Positions 20,785 through 27,461 of a stretch of DNA of 64,000 nt are shown piece by piece. Both the position numbers and the translations under genes were made by a program. Position 1 is the stretch's first letter. Each line of letters starts with the position of its first letter. The stretch is from JAMXLO01 sp963799415 (GTDB lineage: Bacteria; Pseudomonadota; Alphaproteobacteria; Acetobacterales; Acetobacteraceae), in NCBI GenBank assembly GCA_963799415.1, contig CAWCXI010000013.1, positions 186,001-250,000 on the forward strand. Reading direction: 5' to 3'. Below the pieces are notes generated by a model that saw only the letters and a list, made by a program, of their open reading frames with translations, did not search any database and was not told the origin of the DNA.

Positions 20785-21822
20785 ATGTGGCGCAGGCGAA
20801 AGCTGTGGATCATTCTGCTCGCCACGCCGTTCGTGCTGTTGGCGGCCGACGCGCTCTATTGGCGAATTGCCGTCAGCAATCTGGAATCTGGCTTTACAGC
20901 CTGGGCGAACCAGCAGCGCGGGGCGGGCTGGAGCGAATCGCACGGGGTGCCGGTTCGCGGTGGTTGGCCGCTGGCCGCGACCCTTACCGTTCCCGCGATT
21001 TCGCTTGCGGGCGGCAATAGCGACATTCCGGGTGGGCTTCTGTGGAGCGCCGACAGCTTGGTGCTGCGCGTCGCATTGCCACGGCCGGGTCTGCTGCGGA
21101 TCGCAGCCAAAGGCACGCAACGGCTTCGCCTCGCTGCGAACCCGGAGTTCTCCTTTAGCGCAGACCGCGTGGACGTCGAGTTGCGGCTACAGCCGGCGCA
21201 GGTGCCGCCGTTCCTGGATTTCATCGTAGAGCACATGCGGGTCAATACACCGATGGGCGCCGATGCCAGCATCGGTTCGGTGCGTCTGCACCTGGACATC
21301 CGCCCGGAGGCGCAATCCGGCGATCCGGCCCTGGCATTCGTACTCCGGGCTGCGGCGATGACCCTGCCATCAGGGATGGCCCATCCGCTGGGTCCGCATA
21401 TTGCCAGTCTGGCGGTGGACGGCGCGCTGAACGGGCCGGTTCCGCTCGGGCGCACGCCAGCCGAGCGTGCCACAGCCTGGCGCGACGGCGGCGGCTCGCT
21501 CCAGATCCGGCATCTGGCACTGGTGTGGGGACCGCTCGATCTCACCGGCAGCGCGACGCTGGCCCTCGATGAGCAATTGCAGCCGATGGGCGCCGCGAGC
21601 GCGCGCGTGGTCGGTTATGCCGAGACGCTCGACTCGCTGGCGGCACATGCTGCGATAAGCCGATCCGCCGCGACCGCGGCCAAGGCGGTGCTGTCGTTGC
21701 TGGCGAACAGCCCGGACGACGGCAGCTTGCCGAACGTCGAGGTACCGCTCACGCTGCAGTACCGCACTCTGTCGATGCGGCAGGTCCCTCTGGTGAGGCT
21801 GCCAGAGATCGAGTGGCCGTGA
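20785..21822 (+). CDS. DUF2125 domain-containing protein
   Basis: A 345-residue protein of the alphaproteobacterial DUF2125 family. It has a basic start and one N-terminal membrane anchor (LWIILLATPFVLLAADALYW) followed by a long soluble, probably periplasmic region with ESGFTAWANQQRGAGW, the usual beginning of the domain. The ATG at 20785 has GAGG 5 bases before it, and the open stretch upstream of it is not needed. Its role is unknown; it may contribute to envelope maintenance as its neighbours do, but this is only context. Confidence 0.88.
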   Translation: MWRRRKLWIILLATPFVLLAADALYWRIAVSNLESGFTAWANQQRGAGWSESHGVPVRGGWPLAATLTVPAISLAGGNSDIPGGLLWSADSLVLRVALPRPGLLRIAAKGTQRLRLAANPEFSFSADRVDVELRLQPAQVPPFLDFIVEHMRVNTPMGADASIGSVRLHLDIRPEAQSGDPALAFVLRAAAMTLPSGMAHPLGPHIASLAVDGALNGPVPLGRTPAERATAWRDGGGSLQIRHLALVWGPLDLTGSATLALDEQLQPMGAASARVVGYAETLDSLAAHAAISRSAATAAKAVLSLLANSPDDGSLPNVEVPLTLQYRTLSMRQVPLVRLPEIEWP

Positions 21823-21864
21823 TTTGCGATCGCCGCGGTCAGTGCCTATCGTGACGCCATGACT

Positions 21865-21952
21865 CTCCGGAGCACCACGACGCGAATTAGCGGCCCGGCT
21901 GCCTGAGCAGCCGGGGAGTAGCCGCCCTTTCCTTCGCGTCGTTCATCCGGAG
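21865..21952 (+). promoter_or_regulatory. Highly structured leader with a 15-codon upstream ORF
   Basis: The 5' region of the small ACT-like gene can fold into one long hairpin of four nested stems: CTCCGG (21865-21870) with CCGGAG (21947-21952); ACGACGCGAA (21877-21886) with TTCGCGTCGT (21933-21942), a perfect 10-pair stem; GCGGC (21890-21894) with GCCGC (21921-21925); and CCGGCTGC (21895-21902) with GCAGCCGG around a CTGA loop. An asymmetric bulge GGAGTA interrupts it at 21915-21920. A 15-codon frame (ATG 21859, stop 21904-21906, four threonine codons) ends in the apical loop. The start of the real gene lies 8 bases after the fold, and its ribosome binding site is in the last stem, so the fold could control translation. 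Confidence 0.6.
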
Positions 21953-21960
21953 TTCCCTCT

Positions 21961-22233
21961 ATGTCTGCCCCCCTATCTGTCGCTGTCCGCTTCATGCTTG
22001 ATGCGGATGCCGCACCTGGTCTTCTCACACGCCTGCTGCAGCCGTTCGCCAGGCGGGATCTGATCCCCGACCGCATGTGGTCGCACCGTTCGGGCGAGAC
22101 GCTGCATGTCGAGATCGCCATGGCGGCGATGCCGGCGGAGGTTGTTCACCTTGTCGAGGGCAATCTCCGCCAGGTGGTCGGCGTGCGCAGCCTGACGCAG
22201 GTGCGGCCGGAGGAGATCCGGCAGGCGGCTTGA
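21961..22233 (+). CDS. Small ACT-like domain protein upstream of cydAB
   Basis: A 90-residue protein that looks like a lone ACT-type fold: strand LSVAVRFMLDAD, helix APGLLTRLLQPFARRDL, strands around RMWSHRSGETLHVEIAMA, helix AEVVHLVEGNLRQVVGV and a last strand. This resembles the regulatory subunit of acetolactate synthase (IlvH/IlvM) in shortened form. GGAG lies 8 bases before the ATG. cydA starts about 50 bases after its stop on the same strand. Ligand and partner are unknown; ACT domains commonly bind amino acids. Confidence 0.65.
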   Translation: MSAPLSVAVRFMLDADAAPGLLTRLLQPFARRDLIPDRMWSHRSGETLHVEIAMAAMPAEVVHLVEGNLRQVVGVRSLTQVRPEEIRQAA

Positions 22234-22285
22234 ACCGGGCTCTCGTATCTGGCCTTATCAGGGGGCCTGAACGCGCGAGGTGGGC

Positions 22286-23680
22286 ATGCCAGGATCTGAC
22301 GCGGTTCTTCTGGCCCGCGCGCAGTTCGCCTTCACCATCGGCTTCCACATCGTGCTGCCCGCCTTTACCATCGGGCTGGCGAGCTACCTCGCGGTGCTCG
22401 AGGCAATGTCGCTCGCCACAGGCCGGCAGGTGTACCGCGATGTCTTCCACTACTGGCTGCGGGTGTTCGCCGTCGTGTTCGGCATGGGCGTCGTCTCCGG
22501 CGTGGTGATGGCGTACGAGTTCGGCACCAACTGGGCGCGCTTCGCCGACAAGGCCGGCCCGATCGTCGGGCCACTGATGGGCTACGAGGTGATGACGGCC
22601 TTCTTCCTGGAGGCCGGCTTTCTCGGCATCCTGCTGTTCGGCCGTCAGCGCGTCGGACGCGGCGTGTATTTCGCCGCCACGTTGCTTGTGGCGATTGGAA
22701 CGCTGATCAGCGCGTTCTGGATCCTCGCGGCGAATTCCTGGATGCAGACGCCGCAGGGCTACACGCTGACGCCGGACGGGCGGTTCCTGCCGGAGGACTG
22801 GTGGCAGATCATCTTCAATCCGTCGTTTCCCTACCGCCTCGTGCACATGGTGATCGCATCCTATCTGTGTGTCGCGTTCGTGGTGGGCGCGGTCGGTGCT
22901 TACCATCTGCGGCGCGATGCGCAGAACCAGGCCGCGCGACTGATGTTCTCGATGGCAATGTGGATGGCCGTGGTGGTCGCGCCGATCCAGATCCTGGCCG
23001 GCGATCAGCATGGCCTGAACACGCGGCAATACCAGCCGGCAAAGGTTGCCGCACTGGAGGGCGACTGGGAAACGCAGCCCGCCACGCCGCTGATCCTGTT
23101 CGGCATGCCGAACATGGCGGAGGAGCGCACGAACTGGTCCATAGAAGTGCCGCATCTCGGCGCGCTGGTCCTGACGCACACGTGGAACGGCACCGTTCAG
23201 GGATTGAAGTCATTCCCGCCGCAGGACCGGCCCAACTCGCCCGTCTTATTCTGGGCATTCCGCATCATGGTGGGGCTTGGACTGCTGATGGCGGCCATCG
23301 GCGTATGGGCAGCGTGGCTGCGCGCGCGAGGGCTGCTCTATGAGTTCCGGTGGCTGCGCTACGCCGTGCTGGCGATGGGGCCATCGGGATTCATCGCGTT
23401 GCTGTCAGGCTGGACCGTCACAGAGGTCGGCCGCCAGCCGTTTACAGTCTACGGCCTGCTGCGCACGTCCGACAGCGCATCGCCGATCGGCGTGCCCGGC
23501 GTCGAGGCGTCACTGGCAGCACTCATCGTTGTATATGCGATCGTGTTTGGCACGGGTCTCATCTTTGTGCTTCGTCTCATGCGCCGGCCGCCGACGGTAG
23601 GCGAGACCGGTCCGCAGGCAGGCCTGCCGGTGCGCAGCGCCGGAATCACGCCGGCCCCTGCATTGCGGGACGCTCCGTGA
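22286..23680 (+). CDS. cydA: Cytochrome bd-type quinol oxidase subunit I (CioA/CydA)
   Basis: The 464-residue subunit I of a bd-type terminal oxidase, which oxidises quinol and reduces oxygen to water in the inner membrane. Haem ligands are visible: H21 in FTIGFHIVLPAF, H186 in YRLVHMVI and M327 in RIMVGLG. The quinol loop GDQHG...QPAKVAALEGDW is of the short type seen in cyanide-insensitive oxidases (CIO). I chose the ATG at 22286 with GAGG before it; a GTG at 22280 is also in frame. The stop overlaps the start of cydB. Confidence 0.95.
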   Translation: MPGSDAVLLARAQFAFTIGFHIVLPAFTIGLASYLAVLEAMSLATGRQVYRDVFHYWLRVFAVVFGMGVVSGVVMAYEFGTNWARFADKAGPIVGPLMGYEVMTAFFLEAGFLGILLFGRQRVGRGVYFAATLLVAIGTLISAFWILAANSWMQTPQGYTLTPDGRFLPEDWWQIIFNPSFPYRLVHMVIASYLCVAFVVGAVGAYHLRRDAQNQAARLMFSMAMWMAVVVAPIQILAGDQHGLNTRQYQPAKVAALEGDWETQPATPLILFGMPNMAEERTNWSIEVPHLGALVLTHTWNGTVQGLKSFPPQDRPNSPVLFWAFRIMVGLGLLMAAIGVWAAWLRARGLLYEFRWLRYAVLAMGPSGFIALLSGWTVTEVGRQPFTVYGLLRTSDSASPIGVPGVEASLAALIVVYAIVFGTGLIFVLRLMRRPPTVGETGPQAGLPVRSAGITPAPALRDAP

Positions 23681-24681
23681 TGCTGCCGGTGGTGTGGGCC
23701 GGCCTGATCGCTTTCGCAGTGCTGGCATATGTGCTGCTGGACGGCTTCGATCTGGGCGTCGGCGTCCTGTTCGCGATCGAGCGGCGTGACGAGCATCGCG
23801 ACATCATGCTGAATTCGATCGCGCCGGTATGGGACGGCAACGAGACCTGGCTGGTGTTCGGTGGCGGGGGTCTGTTCGCGGTCTTCCCGCTCGCCTACGC
23901 GGTGATACTGCCGGCGCTGTATCCGGCGATCATCGCCATGCTGCTCGCGCTGGTATTCCGGGGCGTCGGGTTCGAGTTCCGCTTCCGCGCGGTGAGCCCG
24001 CGGGGGCGCATGTGGTGGGACCGGGCGATCTGCGCTGGCTCAACGCTGGCGGCATTCTGCCAAGGGCTCGTGCTGGGCGGCCTGCTTCAGGGCATCCGGG
24101 TGCACGACCGCGCGTATGCCGGCGGATGGTGGGACTGGCTGACCGGATTCACCGTGCTGTGCGGCGTCGCCGTCGTGATCGGCTACACGCTGCAAGGCGC
24201 CTGTTGGCTGATCTGGCGCTGCGACGGCCTGCTGCAGCAGCGCGCCAGGCAATATGCGCGCGCACTGGCGGTTGCGATGCTGGGGTTCATCGCCGCGGTC
24301 AGCGTATGGACGCCGCTGCTCAATTCGACGTTCAGCGAACGCTGGTTCGGCTGGCCGGGAATCGCGCTCACCAGTCCGGTGCCGATCCTGGTGGCGCTGG
24401 TCGCATTGCTGTTCTGGCGCGCCCTGTCGCGGCGGCACGACCTCACGCCGCTGCTCTGCGCGCAGGCGTGGTTTGCGCTGTGCTACGCCGGACTAGGCAT
24501 CAGCCTGTGGCCGCTGATCGTGCCCCCGGACATCACGATCTGGGATGCCGCTGCGCCGCCATCGAGCCAGCGATTCCTGCTGGTTGGCGCCGTGGTGCTG
24601 GTCCCGATCATTCTGGCCTACACCGGTTACGCCTACTGGGTGTTTCGCGGCAAGGTGCGGCCCGGCATGCACTATCATTGA
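23680..24681 (+). CDS. cydB: Cytochrome bd-type quinol oxidase subunit II (CioB/CydB)
   Basis: The 333-residue subunit II with eight or nine membrane helices. The start VVWAGLIAFAVLAYVLLDGFDLGVG and NSIAPVWDGNETWLVFGGGGLFA are diagnostic. Its ATG at 23680 shares its first base with the cydA stop, so it is translationally coupled. No cydX or cydDC genes follow; the next gene (MFS) is on the other strand 32 bases away. The open frame upstream of 23680 is a shadow of cydA. Confidence 0.95.
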   Translation: MLPVVWAGLIAFAVLAYVLLDGFDLGVGVLFAIERRDEHRDIMLNSIAPVWDGNETWLVFGGGGLFAVFPLAYAVILPALYPAIIAMLLALVFRGVGFEFRFRAVSPRGRMWWDRAICAGSTLAAFCQGLVLGGLLQGIRVHDRAYAGGWWDWLTGFTVLCGVAVVIGYTLQGACWLIWRCDGLLQQRARQYARALAVAMLGFIAAVSVWTPLLNSTFSERWFGWPGIALTSPVPILVALVALLFWRALSRRHDLTPLLCAQAWFALCYAGLGISLWPLIVPPDITIWDAAAPPSSQRFLLVGAVVLVPIILAYTGYAYWVFRGKVRPGMHYH

Positions 24682-24712
24682 TGTGAGCCAGCGACTGGCG
24701 ATGCGACCGCAC

Positions 24713-25966
24713 TCAATCTGCTGCCGCCGACGATGAAATTACTGCGCCGCCAGAGAGCCTGCGGCCCCGCCAATTGAGCGTTTCCGGTACACCGAGCCAG
24801 AAGGTCAGAAAGGCGACGATGGCGCAGCCGGCGAGAAAGAGGAATGCGGCGGAATAACCCGCCGCATCGACCACCAGGCCGGCGACGCCATTGCTGAACG
24901 CCGCACCCAGCCCCCAACATGCGCCAGTGGCACCGAGCGCGAGATTGTAGTGCCCCGTGCCTCTGGTGAGATCGGCGACGACAAGGAAGAAGAGCGCGCC
25001 GAAGATGCCAGCGCCGATTCCGTCCAGCACCTGGATCGACACCAATAGGTACGGATTTTGCGTGACGAGATAGAGCAGGCCGCGAACAGGCAGCACGGCG
25101 AAGCCCGCGAGAAACAACGGCTTCCTTCCCCACGCATCGGCTTTATGGCCGACCAGCAGCGCCATTGGCACCATCACCACCTGTGCGGTGATGATACAGG
25201 CCGCCATAAAGAGACTGCTCGCCTCCTGATGACCCTGCGAAAGCTTCTCGCCGAGCAGCGGCAGCATTGCGGCATTGGCAAAATGAAACAGGGTGATGGC
25301 GGCGGTGAACAGCAGCAGTGGGCGGCTTTTGAGCAGCGGCGCGAGCCCCTTCGGCTCGTCGCCGCGGTTTCCATCGTCGGCGCCGCGCGCAAGCTCATGA
25401 TCGATTGAACCTCCGTCGATCGTGTAGACAGCGACGGCGCTGGCGAGCGCCAGCACGACTACGACCCAAAGCACGGCGACAGGCGCAATGAGGTAGCCTG
25501 CGATGCCGGCAGCGATCGCCGTCACCGCGTTGCCGAGATGGTTGAACGCCTCGTTGCGACCGATGCGTCCGCTGAAGACCGCTCGGCCGAAAGTGCCGAG
25601 GCTGATGGCGGCGACCGCAGGCGGAAAGACGGCATCGGCCAGGCCGGTCGCAGCCTGTGCGATCATCACCGGCCAGAACAAGGGCACAAGCGCCGTGACC
25701 GCCACCGCGATGCCAACAACTAGCGCGGATGCAGCAATCAAGGTCCGTTTTCGCACCGTCGCGTCGACGAATGCCCCGGCCGGCCCGCGCGCAAGCACCG
25801 TGGCGACGCCGGCCACGGTGAGAACGATGCCAATGCGACCTGCACTCCATTGCTGGCTTGCCATGAGGTAGATGGCGAGAAATGGACCAGCTCCCCCGGT
25901 GACGTCTGCGAGGAGGAAATTAAGCCAGTCGAGAGGCCCATTGGCCGCCATTGCAGTCTTGGTCAT
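24713..25966 (-). CDS. MFS transporter
   Basis: A 417-residue major facilitator with about 12 hydrophobic segments. The family loop between helices 2 and 3 reads GPAGAFVDATVRKRTL, and between helices 8 and 9 GHKADAWGRKPLF. The start at 25966 (TKTAMAANGPLDWLNFLLAD) has AGGGA about 9 bases upstream; the frame open to 26086 is not convincing. The substrate is unknown. It is convergent with cydB and divergent from the small gene at 26466. Confidence 0.88.
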   Translation of the reverse strand: MTKTAMAANGPLDWLNFLLADVTGGAGPFLAIYLMASQQWSAGRIGIVLTVAGVATVLARGPAGAFVDATVRKRTLIAASALVVGIAVAVTALVPLFWPVMIAQAATGLADAVFPPAVAAISLGTFGRAVFSGRIGRNEAFNHLGNAVTAIAAGIAGYLIAPVAVLWVVVVLALASAVAVYTIDGGSIDHELARGADDGNRGDEPKGLAPLLKSRPLLLFTAAITLFHFANAAMLPLLGEKLSQGHQEASSLFMAACIITAQVVMVPMALLVGHKADAWGRKPLFLAGFAVLPVRGLLYLVTQNPYLLVSIQVLDGIGAGIFGALFFLVVADLTRGTGHYNLALGATGACWGLGAAFSNGVAGLVVDAAGYSAAFLFLAGCAIVAFLTFWLGVPETLNWRGRRLSGGAVISSSAAAD

Positions 25967-26465
25967 GTCGCATTTCCCTGGCGGCGCCAGAGACGGGCGC
26001 CAGAGACGGTTGTGTCCCTTGCGATAACTGCCGAGGCATTGCGGCGATACCGCGACGTGGGTCGTCAGCCTGACGCCCCAGCGCATGGCGTTTGTTCAAG
26101 TTGCGGTGACTTCAGGACTGTCAAGTGGCCCGGTGTGACGCTGGGCCAAACGCGCCCGGGCCGTGGGTTGCACGACCGCATCCGAACAGCGCACGATCCG
26201 AGTATGCGACCCGCGAAACCTGACGCCCAAAGTGTGTGTCCATCACGCGTCGGAACAGCCCCCAATGGTTAACGGCAAAGTAATGCTCGAGTTGTGTTTG
26301 ATTATTTCGATGCTAAATTCGCATTATCACGTTTACGTGATTATGCGCTTGCGCGATCACGAAATCGTGAGGTAGAAGAGTGATGTCGTCTACGACGACA
26401 CTTGGCCGCGAAAAAACAATCCGGGCGGTCATTGAAGTTCCACTTCAAGAATGAGGAATAATTCT
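25967..26465. other. Intergenic region of about 500 bases with an AT-rich palindrome cluster
   Basis: No convincing gene. From about 26270 to 26460 the sequence is markedly AT-richer than its surroundings and contains several adjacent palindromes, annotated separately. Short frames in the GC-rich first half show no protein features. Confidence 0.45.
26326..26400. promoter_or_regulatory. Cluster of four operator-like palindromes
   Basis: Within 75 bases lie ATCACGT-TT-ACGTGAT (26326-26341), GCGC-TT-GCGC (26345-26354), TCACGA-AA-TCGTGA (26357-26370) and TGTCGTC-TAC-GACGACA (26384-26400). The first and third share the form TCACG-N4-CGTGA and are spaced about three helical turns apart (centre to centre 30 bases), as expected for paired binding of a dimeric repressor or activator. 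They lie 66-140 bases before the start of the 58-residue gene at 26466 and are the likely control site of that gene and the one behind it. The binding protein is not known. Confidence 0.6.
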
Positions 26466-26642
26466 GTGAACAATCTGCCGAAGCGCTTTGTTCCCGCCCG
26501 TGTTGCCGGTCTACCCGTCCCCGAATTGCATGGCTGTGGGTCACGGTTCCCTGTGTTGTTGGACCAGCCCAAGCTCCCGAGCATCGCTGACACCGGCCGG
26601 ATCCGCTTCGGTGCCGGCTACCGCCTCCCGCTCGGCAAGTAA
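26466..26642 (+). CDS. Small 58-residue protein of unknown function
   Basis: A frame beginning with GTG at 26466, with GAGGAA 8 bases before it; an ATG at 26451 is also in frame but lacks a ribosome binding site. The product is basic and proline-rich, with PELHGCGSRFPVLLDQ in the middle (a single cysteine and histidine) and RIRFGAGYRLPLGK at the end. No signal peptide or membrane segment is evident. It is followed after 36 bases by the DUF6065-like gene on the same strand and preceded by the palindrome cluster. I do not recognise the family. It could be a small partner or a precursor peptide of its neighbour; this is speculation. Confidence 0.5.
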   Translation: MNNLPKRFVPARVAGLPVPELHGCGSRFPVLLDQPKLPSIADTGRIRFGAGYRLPLGK

Positions 26643-26678
26643 TCACCGCAACGCTTGGGTTTGGGAGGCTTTGCCGTC

Positions 26679-27461
26679 GTGGACAGTGCGGGATCGTTAC
26701 TGCAGTTTCATCGCCTGATCGAGCAGGCCCGCCCCCCGCAGCGGGCCGATCGAGCGGCTGCCGGAACGCTTCCCACCCGTGCCTATCGTTACTGCGATGC
26801 AGTCACCAGTGCGGCTGGCTTTGGCTGGTGGCTCTTCCCTCCGATGGATCTGCAATTGATATGGGACGGGCACGACGTCTTCTGGCATTTCGACGGAGCA
26901 CCCGACTGGCTGCCTCTGTCGCCGTCTGCTCAATTTCCTGATTTCTCCGAGACTTTCGATAGCAGTGCGCCTGCCACATTGCACGGTTGCGCCCCACCGT
27001 TTCTGACGTCTTTGCCTGAGCCTGGGACACTGCAAATCTGGACCGGGCTGATGGCTCGCACCGCTCCGGACTGGAGCCTGCTGATACGCGCACCCGCAAA
27101 CCTCGCCGGCCCTGGTGGTTACAGTCTCTACGAAGGCATCGTTGAGACAGACCGCTGGTTTGGTCCCTTGTTCACCAATCTTCGCCTTACGCAGACACAC
27201 AAGCCAGTGCATCTCAGAGCCGACTTTCCGTTGATTCAGGTGCAGCCGCTACCGCGTCAGGCTTATGCCGACGAGACCCTAAGCTCGACAACCATCGTGC
27301 CCAACATGGCTGCGATGAGCGATGAAGACTGGGACGCGTACCACGAAAGCGTTGTCGCGCCGAACCAGAACCCGGAGCGCGGCTTTGGCGGCTACGCGGT
27401 GGCCGCTCGCCAACGCCGTCACGGCGTCTGTCCGTTCAGTAGGTCGAAGGCGGTCGGTTGA
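26679..27461 (+). CDS. DUF6065-like protein
   Basis: A protein of about 260 residues. The central stretch GTLQIWTGLMARTAPDWSLL, then GIVETDRWFGPLFTNLRLT and a closing FPLIQVQPLPR resemble the DUF6065 family, which has no known function; I judged this from remembered pattern only. FGWWLFPPMDLQLIWDG precedes it. It has many aromatic residues and no membrane segment. The start is uncertain: GTG at 26679 with GGAGG about 11 bases before it, or TTG at 26655. Its last 26 bases overlap the end of the convergent histidine kinase gene. Confidence 0.55.
   Translation: MDSAGSLLQFHRLIEQARPPQRADRAAAGTLPTRAYRYCDAVTSAAGFGWWLFPPMDLQLIWDGHDVFWHFDGAPDWLPLSPSAQFPDFSETFDSSAPATLHGCAPPFLTSLPEPGTLQIWTGLMARTAPDWSLLIRAPANLAGPGGYSLYEGIVETDRWFGPLFTNLRLTQTHKPVHLRADFPLIQVQPLPRQAYADETLSSTTIVPNMAAMSDEDWDAYHESVVAPNQNPERGFGGYAVAARQRRHGVCPFSRSKAVG

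Noticed and set aside
21910..21960. Full manganese riboswitch (yybP-ykoY) call
   Set aside because: GGGGAGTAGC fits, but the rest of the conserved core would fall inside the coding region, and the surrounding stems form a single rod instead. Left as a hypothesis.
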